Assembly: GCA_018398805.1 (NCBI GenBank)
Contig: JAGFBZ010000853.1
Location: 903,001 to 967,000 of the forward strand
Reading direction: 5' to 3'
DNA from: Hirundichthys speculiger
Lineage: Eukaryota > Chordata > Actinopteri > Beloniformes > Exocoetidae
Length of the DNA: 64,000 nt
Made by a program: the position numbers and the translations under genes. Each line of letters opens with the position of its first letter. Within the stretch, counting starts at the first letter, position 1. The notes under the pieces were generated by a model. It did not search any database, was not told the DNA's origin, and worked only from the letters and a program-made list of their open reading frames with translations. Shown here piece by piece: positions 1-20,573 of the stretch.

Positions 1-3000
1 CCACAGCATGGTGGACCTGCGGCCCAGACAATGGTTAGAGGGCATTCTAGCTAAAACCACAGCAGCTAATTCTTATTTAGATGTCATAATGTCCTAATGG
101 CTTAGATTTAGGTTCTTCAAATTGCATAAAGACCACTGCTTTCTGTGTGTAAACCAGTCTGGATATATATATGCAGTATCTTTTTAATGATCGCAATGAT
201 GAAATGTCATGCTTTTTAAAGCTTGGTTTAGATACTTGTATTTGCACTCTATCAGTGAACCAAATATGTTTTTACTAAAGGAGTGGGGTTGCTTCCCAGA
301 AACAATGCTAGTTGTTTCCCATACAGGATTCATGAGAATTGTCACAAATCTTTTTTTTCTGTCCTCTTTTCTCACAGAAAGATCTGAATAAGGATCTGTA
401 CACGCAAACACAGCTTCCTTTATAAAACAGGAAATTAACACACAGACACACACAGCACACACATAACACAACGTAGCTCACTGCCAGGCACTCCCCCTTC
501 ATAGTGGGGTACTGGGTGGGTGGACGGGGAAGCATGAAGGGAAAAACGGGGATCCCTGTGGACCAGATCTGGGTTCACTTGCGCAGGGGAAATATGCACT
601 ATCTTTCTATCTCCCTTTTTTTTCATCCATGTGCACAAGCCGTGAGTTAAATGAGGATGATTGCTCAAGTCTGTTTTGGATCACATGGGAATGTGGATGA
701 TCATTAAAATCTACAATGTCCTGTCGTTTTTTTTTTTTTTTTTCCCACTGTAGTTTTTGGAAGCAAATGTTCCTTCATCAGATTGCTATTAATTAATGTC
801 TTTGTCTCTGTCCCTGTGAAAGTCACTGTCATTCTGGGTCTGACCACAGACCGACAAGACTTATATCATGTCTCCATTTAGAGATCATGTGGATGTAAAG
901 AAAACAACAAAAACAACTCAAGCACCACAGTCCCTGCAGCCTCATCTCAGCTGACGTTTAGGGTGACAACTTTAAAACATCTTTTCCTTCAACTTTCTGA
1001 ATGCCACTGAACACAAGAGCCTCACAGAAACAAGTCTGACATCAGATTTCTTGTATCATCATTCTTTCATTAATCGGTTTTATTGCAGTAGCTATTTTAG
1101 CTGATTACCATCAACACAATCAAAGCCAGTCTTGAATAAATCAAGCTGCTGCTGACACCCAATGATGTGTGAGCTATTGTTACTGCAGAATAACTGAGAT
1201 GACTTGAAGTCATTGCTTTGGTCTACAGCGTTCAATGCGTGTGGTAGTGTTACACACACCCATACGTCTGTCCATGGGTGCCCCATAGTTCCCATGGTTC
1301 CACTATAGCAACTGAGGATTTCCTGAGGGACACCTCCCACATGCTGGTTTGTTTTCATCTTTAATGGGAGATAATCTTACTTTCTCTTCATACTGCCTGC
1401 ATGTGAAGTAAACAGTTTATATGTGTTTTTCTTATTTTCTGTGCTTGCTCCTGTGGAACAAAGCCAGTCATTGGGTATGAGGGGTTGTGTAGGTTTAAAA
1501 AAAAATCAATAATGAAACAAAACGGTGCATTTGTGTTAGCCTGGGGACACCTGACACCTTGATTTTTTTTTTCTCTTTTTTTTTTTTAATTGCCCCGGAG
1601 GCAAAGAAGAAGATGAAGGAAAAAAATATGTTTCAGAAATTTAGGGAAATCTGTTAGGGAACATTATGATTTCAGAATAATTGCTGAGATATAACAGCCA
1701 AATGGGACATGGAACAAAGAGGGATTGTGGGGTGATGGAAAATGAAGCATTTACATGTGAGGCCTGGTAATGAGGGGGTTTTCCTGAAAGATGACAGTGG
1801 GGGGGGGGGGGGGGATCAGAGAAAAAGACAGAGAGGAAGAAAGAGGTAAAACAGCGACAACTCATCAGATCAGGAGTTGGCGATTACACAACCAATTCCA
1901 AACAAGTTTTTTGGCAGTAAAGATAGCTTCAGACGGCCCAAATAATAGTGTGTATTGTAAATATGCTTTATTGTTAAAGCCTACAGGTGTTTGTGCTTTA
2001 TGAGAGGCTTTGTGGGATACCTATTGCAGGGGTTGAAGCGGCAGAGCGAGCCAAGGAGGATTTGGGCTCTGGGACATTTTTGGCAGATTCATCCACAATA
2101 TAGTGCAGCCATCTGGCAGGCTACTCACATCAGGGCACAACACATCTAAGCATAAACACAGTCAGGCTTTAAAAACCATCCATCAAACGTGATCCATTAA
2201 GGAAGTAAACTCCATCCATCTCTCTCACTGAGATGGACACAGAAACAGATTACTGAAGACAAAAAGAGGGACTGCAGAGTGTTTTTTGGCATGTGTTCAC
2301 CTGGTAAGGTACATGTCTTGATCAAAGTGTTTGATTTGAAAAAAATACAACACAATAAAGCATCATGTAATCCAATCCTCCTAGAGCTTTTTGAATTTCC
2401 CTCAGTTCTAATTCCCTGGCGTTTTACCAGACTGGTCCTGCAGTTTTCTTTTTGTGGCTTTTGGAAATGCCCCCACTTTTCCGGCCCTGCTCCAATTTTC
2501 TTTAAATGCAGCCGTAATTGGTTTGATTTCCTACCTCCGGCCTGGTGGTGAGGGGAGGCAGTGACAAGCAGTGGCAGGAGCCACTGTGGGCCAAAACAAA
2601 GGGAAGTCAGCCTACAGCCTGCTAGCTGTACGCTTGGGTGGCAATGCTGTTTGACGGGCACAACTATTCCCTCTCTTAAAAGCTGTTTATAGGGAGATTC
2701 TGGAAGCACATTAGTGGAATCTGTCATAGATCAGTGCAGCAAAACACTCCAATCCAGAGAGCCACACAATACTCAGAAATTTCCAATACCTAAAAATGTC
2801 TGAATCATGAACATGAACAAATCATAACCCTCCCTTGCAACTTTTCCCTTTTTGTCTCACCCACATCCATCACATCCCTGCCAACAAATCCTGCAACATT
2901 ATCACAAAGGCCTCCCAGCCTCCAAATCAAAACCAGTCTCTTACAAAATGTCTTTTCTTTGTGATTTTTCTCATAGGCAGGCAGACAGTGGAGTGGGAGT

Positions 3001-3348
3001 GTGGTGCTCATCATGCAGGCGTGAGTAATCAAAAAGGAAATAAGACGTAGCGTCTGGGAAAGGCAAAGCGGGCCCCTGCTGATTTGCAGCCAGCTCATTG
3101 TTAAGGCCTTCTATTGTTTCCTTGCTTGGTTGGCAGACCAGAGAAAGGCCATCGAATGAGAGGCCATGTCCTTGTCTTGTAAATACATCTTGGGAAGGGT
3201 GGCATGGATGATACAGGAGGAATCCTCGACTTTTAATGTAAAATAAGGGTAGAATGTGCAACATCAAATTGGAAAAAGTTGACATTATGGAAAAAGCTAA
3301 TTAAAAAAATTAAGTAACTCTTATGTTTAACCTTTCTTTTTTATTGCA
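1..3348. other. gene-poor intergenic DNA
   Basis: No exon with recognisable homology was found on either strand. Short homopolymer runs occur (T run near 727-743, G run at 1800-1814). Around 2190-2730 both strands are open for a long distance, but the translations look like no family I know. In human the gene after CLIC4 is RUNX3, so this could be the spacer toward it; that is inference, since no RUNX3 exon is visible. Confidence 0.5.
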
Positions 3349-3361
3349 GTGTATCACCATT

Positions 3362-3388
3362 GTAATAATAATAATAATAATAATAATA

Positions 3389-3421
<33 letters not shown>

Positions 3422-3439
3422 TATTGAATATTATTATTG

Positions 3440-3495
<56 letters not shown>

Positions 3496-3502
3496 AATAA
3501 TA

Positions 3503-3534
<32 letters not shown>

Positions 3535-3545
3535 GTAATAATAAG
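3362..3545. repeat. (AAT)n/(ATT)n compound microsatellite
   Basis: Runs of AAT are followed by runs of ATT and then AAT again, so the tract is self-complementary and could fold into hairpins. The asparagine/isoleucine/tyrosine-rich reading frame over it comes from the repeat and is not a gene. Confidence 0.95.
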
Positions 3546-3689
3546 TTTGGGCAAAAAAGATTTTACCACTTTGTATTCCTTCGCACTAAACTTTCTGGCA
3601 TTGAGGATCCCTAGTGATAAAGGACTTCAGACCCTTAGATCTGAAGTGGCATCTAAGGATGTATAACACTATGGAGTCTTTGTTACATT

Positions 3690-4600
3690 TTTAATTTCAA
3701 AAGTTCCACGCACATTCTCTACCGGGGACATGTTGGGACTGCAGGCAGGCCACTCCCATACTTACACACTCTTCAACCAAGTCTTTGTAATGTTGTTTCC
3801 ATTGTCTTGTTGAAAAATGCACAGCCACTCTTTGAAAAGATATCTTTAGAGCATATGCTGCTCTAAAGTCAAGCCTTTTCTGCATCAGTGCTCACAGAAG
3901 TGTAAATTACTTTTTTCATCACAGACCCTACCTTTTGGACTTGTTGCTGATAACAGTCTGGGTGGTCCTTTTTGTCTTTGGTCTAGAACACAAAGCACCC
4001 ATTTTTTTAAAAAAAAAATAAAATAAAAAAAAAAATTGGATACTAGTTGGTTGGACAAAATACATGTTTCCACTATGTGATGGTGCATCCCAGATGATTC
4101 CTAGACCAGAGACGTCAACACCATCTCTGAACAAGGTTAACATAAGGTTTTCTTTTTAGCACAGTAACGTTTTAAGATACAGTTGTGAATGTTGCTCTGT
4201 ACTGTCATGCTTCACAATGGTTTCTCAAACTAATCCCTACGCCCAGCTCACGATGAATGACAGCTATCGATGCAGTGCCATCTAAGGGTGACGTGTCCAG
4301 ATCTGTCCTGTACACAATGGAATTTCTCCAAATTCTTTGACTCGTCTAATCAAAATGCACATCCCTACCAATACTTCTTTGAGGGAACGTTGATTTTAAA
4401 TATTCTAATGATTTTCTTGTGTCTTTGTTGTCAAACTTGAGAGCAACAGATGATGCTCTCCTGAGACTCATCTTATTGTGTAGACTGCTTTTGTGCCAAA
4501 TTACATCATGACAACATTTGTTTGAAATAACATCATCATTTTTTTTAACCACAAAAGCAGCCCTAAATTGCCTGCATCCCAATGATTTTTTTTCTTTTTT
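3690..4600 (-). mobile_element. degenerate Tc1-like transposase remnant
   Basis: Read on the minus strand, broken frames resemble the catalytic half of Tc1/mariner transposases. A stretch reading like CIFQQDN lies near 3790-3830. It is followed near 3725-3760 by WPACSPNMSPVENV, which corresponds to the family's conserved SPDLSPIENxW block. Upstream frames near 3950-4080 match the segment before the conserved VMVWG block. Stops and frameshifts are frequent, so the copy is dead. Terminal inverted repeats could not be placed. Confidence 0.6.
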
Positions 4601-7600
4601 TTTTTTCTCTATGTTTAAAATTCAGGCCTGAAATCAATAAAAGAAAAAAGAATGTACTGTATATTAGCAGATGTTGATGGGACAAACAAGAACATATCTT
4701 AGGTTTGTACTGCCTGCAATAGAATGTAAGTGAGAGCAATTACTTTTTTTGTTTGTTTGTTTGGGTTTTGTTTTTTGTTTCCTTAATTAGCTTTTTCTAT
4801 ACTGGCCTCATTTTTTTCTGGTTTGGATGTGCAGGTGAAAAGGAGAGCAGAATGTCAGGACTCTTACAGCGAGTATTAAATAAAACAATATTCACATTAA
4901 TCGTGGAATAATACCTTCCACCTCATAAACTAACTACAGATTGAGATTGAAGCCTAACGATTTCAAGATGATTGACAACCAGGGAGGCTACAGTAAGAGG
5001 CTTTTATCTGCAAGATACACTCTCTAGAACCTTCTGAAGACTGAGTTGGCCGAATGCACGTAGATGAAACTGAATCTGCACGTTGAAAAGTTTCAGTCTG
5101 TGGTAAAGGAGGTGTTGATTTTTTACTGTAACCAGCAGCAACGCAGGGAGGACCTGTTATGGTGAGTCTCGAGCCAAACACAGCCTGTTAATATAGGATG
5201 GGGGAGACAGTGGGGGAGTTGTCTCTTTATGATGGCTGGAAAAAACAACAGACACACTTCCAACCAAAGCAGGATTCTGGGGTATGCGGTGCAGCCACAG
5301 AAGAAATGGACCCAGGAGGCTTCCGTAGCTGGAGCACTGGTGCAGAAAAAACACAGAGACTCATCCAAAAATGGCACAAGGGCATGCACGCACATACACA
5401 TAATGTGCAGCCTTCCCAGTAAGCAACAGTCTTCTTGGTGGAAAAGTACGGTAACCGATGCATTAAAGCCCAGGACTTTGAGGGATTGCAGGGACACAGT
5501 GGCAGACACACAGGAGGAACACCATGCAATGTTCAGAAAACAGGGAACTGTGTTTGAACTGATGGGTCAGTGATACTGTATACACCAAAATGCTCTAAAT
5601 TTATGTGGATGTGTATTTGGGAATAACCCTAACCCTAATAACTCTAACCAAACCCTATCAGTATGTTCCCCATCAAAAACAAAAGCCTGCCCAATAATTA
5701 CGCTGATTCGGGAACAATGTATGCCACTGCACCTTTTTCTGAAAATGGAAGGACGCTACTACTTATAAACAGCTTTTATAAAAACAAGATGCCTTTAAAA
5801 GATGAACCAGGAAACATTAAACCTCTACAAATTCAATCCTGTATTTCATACCGCAGAGGCACCGAACGCTGCACTTCTAACCCCATTCTTGCTGAGCTTC
5901 TTTCCCCGGTGTCACGCCATAGTTCTCTCCTCATTTACTGAACCATACCAACATTAAAAGCTCTTGGCACTTCTATGTGGTTGTCAGTGTGAGACAAAAC
6001 TTTTACTGCACACAAGTCCAGGACACTGCAAGTTTTACAGGGTGAGTGAGCCCCTAGATTTCACCGCTCAATTGAACTAATTCCCAAAAGTCTAAAAATT
6101 GCTCCTGCTCAAGGGTTAGCAGTAGTAGCGCAGACAAGGAAATGCTCAAGATGACAACAGTAAACCAGCCTTTTGACATTGTGATCTTGACTTGTGCGTT
6201 CCTGATGAGTTGGCAGAGTGGAAAGCTAACACTGACGGCCTTAGTAATGCTTAAAGCATTCTGACAAAGCCTTTTGTTACTTACTTAAACCACACTGCCT
6301 GCAACAACCTAATGGAAGTCTAAAAGCCATTAGGCTATAGAGCTTAGCCAACACAAGCCAAGTACACGGGCTGTGAAAGAGCAGCTAAGGGCGATCAATA
6401 TATCTCCCTTCACTTTTATCTTCCTACAGCAACGTTCCTCCTTCAGTGTTAAGGCTAAATGTCACAGCATCCTCCGTTGCTGCTGGCAAGTAAAGGAGAC
6501 ACTTAGATCAGAAGAAAGCCAGCACTTCCAGAGCTAAGATCAGATGCCCATAAACAATGGTTGCAACTTAATTATCTTTTTGCTTTAGGCTTCTCTTCTC
6601 ATTTGCCTCTATTATATGTTTTGATTTTAAGTTTGCCCATCAGACAAAATTAATGACTTCACTCCTGAGCAACTGTCAGTAAGGGGATTTTGAGTGAAGT
6701 CTGTGGTAATTTTACTATGGTGACAAAGATAGGAGAAGTATGCTGGAGAATTTCTCTTTGACAAGTTGAGCCTTTGCAGAGGCTGGCATGAAAAAATGCA
6801 AGAGCGCATAAGACAGACGGCAAAGCCCAAAACTTCAAAGACCTCTTCTCTCTCCCTTAGATGTGCCGAATAAAACTGAAAGGAAACCTGCTAGTTCACT
6901 TTAGCACAAAGACAATGACACACAGACTGGCTGTTACACACACACACACACCTGGGACTACCAAGACACTCAAAAGACATTAACTGATTCCTTTTCAATC
7001 AGACAACAATAGTATAGTGCATTAAGAGACTACATGTAAAGTACTGACACACTGTATTACACTAAACCGCAAAGACACAGCAATAATTTGCCACATACAG
7101 ACAGATATTTACCCGCAGCTCTAACACTTGAACGCAGCATTAACAGCAAGGTAAATTTGCTTTATGAGGATCTCAGTTTGGGGTGTGTCTACTGACAAGA
7201 TAGTCTTTTATGTGTCTCACAGTTTTTTCAAAACAGACAAAATAAAAAAAGGCCACTATTGTAGTTTTATAATGAGACTAAACAGCGTGGACAAAGGTAG
7301 CTAGAGGCATAAAAGCTGACGTCACGAGTCATCTTTCAAGAACACATCTGATGATGATACAATGACCCACCAACCCCCGTTCTTCCTTTGAAAGTACTCA
7401 ACTTTTCTACTTTTCTCTTCATCAAACCACTGTCAACCTCTCATCACAGAGACACACACACATTCACTCACACACCCTTATTACTAACTGCAAAAACAAG
7501 TACTGACCACGTACAGGAGATAAGAAAAGAAATTTAAAAAAACAGGAGAGAGGGTACTACCAGCTTTGAGTTGTTTTGGCTTACTGTGACTGAGTGCCCT

Positions 7601-8390
7601 CTAGTGGTATTAAGGTGAATAGCACTTAATCTGAATCTTTGAACCCTTGCTGTGCCTCTTTACCAGCCAACAGCTGCAGTTAACCACAACTCTGCCACAG
7701 GGTGTGACTGCAGGACACAGATGGAGTGAGTGGCAAGCAGGAGAGTGGAGTGAGGCAGCTTTTTGTGGGCTGCCCAAAGGGGTCTGTCACAGTCCCCTAT
7801 CTCCCCACCACAGTAGCCACCGAGTCCCAGAGAGACCACATTTTAACAAGGGCTAAAATAAACAATGTGAGCACACAAAATCTGCCTTGACTGGCTGACT
7901 GCAGGCACTGGAGCAGCGCAGATAAGCTGGTGCTGTTACTCCGTGGTCTGGGAGCTGATGGGGTGGTTGATGCCACAATGAACTACACTATGATCTCCAC
8001 TTGTGCCGAAACCCTTGCAATGCCTAAATAACGAATGACGGTGTAGAGCAGAGTTGGGTGTGTAAAGAGCACATACTGAACAATCACTGAACTTCAATTT
8101 ATGAAGAAACGGGCCCTTCTTTTCTCACACATATGTGGTTGGCTCTATCTGTGCAGATAGTTTGTGAAATACAGTCATGAACAAAAACTGGTTAACTATT
8201 TCAATCATACGTGAGCACCTTGAGTGGTCCCTGGACCAGAAAGGCGGTATATACGCATATTGTCATTGATTCTTTTTTTTTTTTTTTTTAATAAAAACAT
8301 AATTTTAAAAAATCAGATCAAAATCAGATCAAATCAAATACAACCTCAAATTAACGAAAACATAACTTGTTTCACTATTTCCTTATATGT
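4601..8390. other. intergenic DNA without recognisable genes
   Basis: I see only scattered short open frames, T-rich and CA-rich runs, and a short telomere-like stretch (two or three TAACCC-like units near 5622-5660). Nothing resembles a protein family or structured RNA. Confidence 0.5.
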
Positions 8391-8419
8391 TTACTAAAAA
8401 TTAAGCCAAACAGAAAAAT

Positions 8420-9060
8420 TCATGAGGGGAACAGTGAATACCCCGTAACTGCTTCCACATGATTCAAGAGAGCCGATAGCATATGTTTTTGGAGTTTGGT
8501 GGTCTGGAGCATTCAAGAGTGTTAACACAGAACCAAGACAGAGGGACATAAATAATCATCTTAGAGAACCAATTGTTGCTGTACATTAATCTGGAGAAAG
8601 GCTTACAAAAGCCATTGTGACAAAGATTATTGTAATAGGTTTATGAAAAGTATTCCACACAGTTGTCAGGCCATACAAAACCCAAAGAAATACAAAAAAA
8701 CCCAAAAGATCTAAGTGTTAGACATAGACTGAAGAAGTATGGTTTGTTTGTCACAGTTATCAAGAGAAAGCTTCTTCTTTATAAAAAGAACATAAAGCAT
8801 GACTTAGGTTTGCAAAAACTGCATCTGACCAAACCACGAGATTCCTAAAACAATGAACTACAGACAGAATGAGCCAGATGACACCACAACCATGTCTGAT
8901 TGAAGCACAAACATTTCAGCAGAAACACCTCATACCCAAATGTAAAGCATGGTGGTGGAGGGGTGATGAGATGGGGTTGTTTTGCAGCTGACGATGAACT
9001 TCTCTGAATATCAGAGTATTCCAGACACAAATGTGAGACCATCTGTCTGACAGCTGAAGC
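8420..9060 (+). mobile_element. degenerate Tc1/mariner-like element remnant
   Basis: On the plus strand, near 8947-8990, the translation KHGGGGVMRWGCFAA matches the conserved GGSVMVWGCF block found before the second catalytic aspartate of Tc1 transposases. Upstream sequence (8640-8900) fits the preceding region with many frameshifts. No intact frame or clear inverted termini were found. Confidence 0.5.
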
Positions 9061-17330
<8,270 letters not shown>

Positions 17331-17704
17331 ACTGTGTGTGTGTGGCGACCCGGCGCCCTGGTTCCCCCTTGCTGTAGCATGGACCAGAGCAGATTATAAT
17401 TGTATTATATAGAAGATATAGCGGAGTAATGACCAAATAACATTTCCCCCATTTACTACCCAACAACAGTACAATAGCTAAAACACAATAATTGTTGTTG
17501 AGCTCAGCAAGACTCCTTAAGGCCCCAGTGCCTTTCTGTGGTAGGCTGTTTGGACTACTGGATTTTTTTCCTTTAACCCCTCAGTAAGGGCACACTTCTT
17601 TCAAAAAAAATAAAATGTTTTAATTACCAGGACAACACTGAAACTAATCAAACATTACAGCTTGAAAAATATTAAATTATTGTGGGATACCGTTTTGGGC
17701 TACA
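17331..17704. other. short spacer between two transposons
   Basis: No gene or structured feature is seen. The stretch separates the 5' limit of LINE similarity from the left inverted repeat of the next element. Confidence 0.4.
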
Positions 17705-18588
17705 TATAGACCTTTTCGACTCAGAAATTGTGGACATGCGCCCCCTAGTGGCCCCGCGCCCCCTAGTGGCCCCGCCATAACTGGAATGTGCGGTGCTCCA
17801 CCAACTAACCCAAACACAGCAGCGTGGAGGATCTGTTACGGATAACGCAGACATGTCTTGGATTGATGATGTTAGGCAGTGGCCTCCAGTTACAGATTAA
17901 GGTAGTTTGTGGCTGTTTTTAATGATTGGTTATGGAAATAGCATGATCTATTCCCATAATCAAACACTAAAAACTGTGGAACGCTGCAACGCTGGCTATA
18001 ACTAACGTCAACAAGCCATAAAGATTATGCTACTGTAACGTTAACGCTAGCGGTAAATTAGGCTATGTGTTAATGTTATATTTAATTTATTTTATCATTC
18101 TCCTAAGTCATTCATTCATTTATTGATTTATAGGCTTGTGCTAGTGCCGAGGGCTACAGTAGCCTCATACTGTTGTTCTTTCAGCCAGAATCGTCCGGGA
18201 CTCTCAGCGAGACTATGAATAGTACGAGATTAAATGTTAACGAAAACTCACCCGGCTGTATTCATTTGGAACAAAGTTCTTTCTGCTGATATTTTTCATC
18301 CACGTCTTCCTAACTTCTTGTTCTGCAAACAAGGCAGTTTTCGTGCAGTAAAGGCTTGTGTATTTCACATACTTTCTTCTTCCATTGTTGAATTTTCACG
18401 CCATTGTTGGCACAGTTTATGACGGAACATGTATTCCCACTCGACTGACTCGACATTATAAAAATATATATTTGTAGAAAGAGAAAAACACTGGCTAATC
18501 TGCGAGCCGGTGAAAGTGTCGCTCTGTAGCACAACCCAGCAATGGCGGGCGGGGTACTTCCGGGGGGGCTGGCCCGAAAAGGTCTATA
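17705..18588. mobile_element. THAP-bearing DNA transposon, deletion derivative
   Basis: Left end TATAGACCTTTTCG and right end CGAAAAGGTCTATA form perfect 14-bp inverted repeats; the outermost TA pairs may be the target duplication. Near the right end, on minus, an ATG at 18456 opens a 48-residue frame with a THAP-like start (CSVINC, then CEIHKPLLHENC). Near the left end, on plus, an ATG at 17853 opens MSWIDDVRQWPPVT, resembling the start of the YqaJ-type second protein of fish ISL2EU elements. The two gene starts point inward and the rest of both genes is missing, as in an internal deletion. The superfamily call is inference. Confidence 0.6.
18310..18456 (-). pseudogene. THAP-like zinc-finger N-terminal fragment of a transposase
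   Basis: The 48-residue frame begins MSSQSSGNTCSVINC and continues with KIQQWKKKVCEIHKPLLHEN before a stop. Spacing of the first two cysteines (C-x4-C) and the later C-E-x-H/C cluster fits the start of transposon-type THAP domains. The second half of the domain is absent. An upstream extension of the open frame to 18636 runs through the element terminus and is unlikely to be coding. Confidence 0.4.
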
Positions 18589-19230
18589 GTAATAAGTCTT
18601 ACAGTACATAGTAAAGAACTGCAAATGTAAAGTCACGTTTTATTTGAAAAAAAAAAAAAAAAAAAGAAAATTACTCGTTTGAAGCCAATACAAAGTTTAT
18701 TTAAATTCAGTCAATATTGTTAAAAGAAAAAAGCCATGACATGTATGATATTGTCTTATGCAATGCCACACTTGTGATGATCTTTAAAATAATCCTTCCT
18801 ACAAAAAAATCTGCAGAGAAAAAAAAAAAAAACAAGGCAAAGAGGATATGATTTCTCTCAAATTCAAATCAAAGGAGGCAAGACATGGCCTATTTTTCCT
18901 CAATTCAGATGAAATGCATCAAATTTACATATTGAAATCTGAACAATGAAAAAGTATTTACAATTCCTTTTTAATCAGGCTTGTTTTATAACAAAAGTCT
19001 GAAAAACATGGCAAAAAGGAGAAAACAAAACAGATTTTGCTTTATCCACATGAAAGTTTTTGGAGCTAGTGTATCATAACATACATTTTCCACCTAGACA
19101 AAGTGAATTTCACTGGGTATCATGTCATCTACGCTCCTCATTTGTTTTGTCATAAATATAATTAGTGTTGCTTTTCATGGTGCCTGGCTGCACATATCTG
19201 TCCCTCATCCTGTATGTTATGGACTACATA

Positions 19231-19256
19231 GTGTGTGTGTGTGTGTGTGTGTGTGT
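19231..19256. repeat. (GT)n microsatellite
   Basis: Thirteen GT units on plus, inside the probable CLIC4 3' UTR, so it would be (AC)n in the transcript. Confidence 0.9.
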
Positions 19257-20220
19257 TCTTTTCCTTTTACTAGTATATAGCCAGTAATCCACAGTGTAAG
19301 AATAATGTACCCCTTTTTGGTTCAATAAGTATAATTCAAACTACTGCTACAATCAACATGAAAATGAAGACTTTCCCTTGGTTTGACATGAAAAGTCTGT
19401 GTTGTTGTCTAAAGAAGAACGTTTGCTGCAATATGGTGATAAACAAAAAGGCCACCCATGGATATGTCTGCAAGCTACATATGGTTGGAAATTTCTTTTT
19501 TTTTCCTCTGATGCTATATGTCCGCAGCTGGTAAAAGGGATTTCCTACAATTCTACTGAACTGAGCTACATAGTTCTTTTGCCCATTTGAGGCAATGAGG
19601 AAATGAGAGCAAAGATACCAGGTAGTTCTACCTGCTATTACAATTATTTTGATTTACATTTAACAGCTCCACATTAAAATAAAGCATCCTGATGCTCAAG
19701 TTTGGATTACCTTCAGCTTTTAGTTACCCTGTCAAATACTGGAGCCAGAAACACTGAAGCTTAAACACTGTTTACAACATCTCTTAATGGACCAAAAGAC
19801 ATGAAAATACAAAGCTTTTCAGTGTTCATGTCATAGCAATCCTAGAAAGAGCAATGCAAATCTTTAAGAAGAAGAAAAAAAAATCTTTTGAAATTTCCCC
19901 TGCATGCTGAGAGAAAGTCAATGGGAAGGTCACTTTGGAGACAGATTTCCTCCCTTCAAACATTGCTAAGAACTGATACATGTCTGGCTGCTTAACAACT
20001 GTATCTCCTTCACACACATTCATTAACAGATGTACCACAAAAGTGATTAACGATAAAAGGTGGGACAAGGGTGACCTTTGCCGATTTAAATAGAGAGACC
20101 TTCATAAAACCGGGGGAGGGATAAGGATTCATGCACTGGGGCTTGTTCTCGGTGAAGAGAGAAGTAAAAGAAGTCCAGATTTCTTTTTCTTTCTCATGAA
20201 TGAGCATATGACCTGTGCAA

Positions 20221-20320
20221 GGGTCAGCCCGCCTGTCACTTCATGTCAGCTGGGGTAGACTCCAGCACCCCACGATCCTGAAAAAGATGAAGCTGGTATA
20301 GATAATGAATAAATGAGCAT
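20221..20320 (+). repeat. fish LINE/SINE 3' tail fragment
   Basis: Contains CAGCTGGGGTAGACTCCAGC, then a CACCCCACGATCCTGAAAAAG-like block split by substitutions, and ends in a GAATAAATGA-type tail. This is the common 3' end shared by many fish LINEs and SINEs. It lies about 90 bases past the CLIC4 stop codon, in antisense orientation to the gene. Confidence 0.6.
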
Positions 20321-20408
20321 AGCAGTCCTGGTGCAGAGGAGGGTAAGGTGTAGGGGGGAGGTGGTGATGCAGGTGAGGGATGGAAAGTGGTGGTCACAAC
20401 ACAGGAGC

Positions 20409-20573
20409 TTATTTGACCAGCCTCTTGGCCACATCTGCATAGGCAATCTCTATCTCCTTGTCACTGGGGCAGGTGTTGGTGAACTCTTCGCGTGTGTAAG
20501 CATTGTTCAGGTATTTCCAGATGGCTGTCATCTCTTTGGGAATGTCAAAGCCTCTGTACTTTTTAGCCACGAC
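20409..20573 (-). CDS. CLIC4: CLIC4 coding exon 6 (last)
   Basis: Encodes residues 199-252, starting [15 protein letters not shown] and ending DVAKRLVK before TAA at 20409-20411. It completes the basic nuclear import stretch begun at the end of exon 5. Acceptor ...CTCCAG at 20574-20579; phase 0. Confidence 0.95.
   Translation of the reverse strand, partial: VVAKKYRGFDIPKEMTAIWKYLNNAYTREEFTNTCPSDKEIEIAYADVAKRLVK

Larger units (their letters stand above)
18690..20408 (-). other. CLIC4: probable CLIC4 3' untranslated region
   Basis: Sequence downstream of the CLIC4 stop codon, read on minus. AATAAA signals lie at 18696-18701 and 18639-18644 (TTTATT on plus), and the next transposon begins at 18588, so an about 1.7-kb 3' UTR is plausible; human CLIC4 also has a long 3' UTR. 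The stretch includes a (GT)n tract at 19231-19256 and a LINE/SINE tail fragment at 20221-20320. The end point is a guess from the signals alone. Confidence 0.35.

Noticed and set aside
3349..3666. 105-codon frame with runs of Asn, Tyr and Ile
   Set aside because: It is the translation of an (AAT)/(ATT) microsatellite; no gene signal.
5622..5660. Interstitial telomere repeat
   Set aside because: Only two or three imperfect TAACCC units; too short to mean anything.
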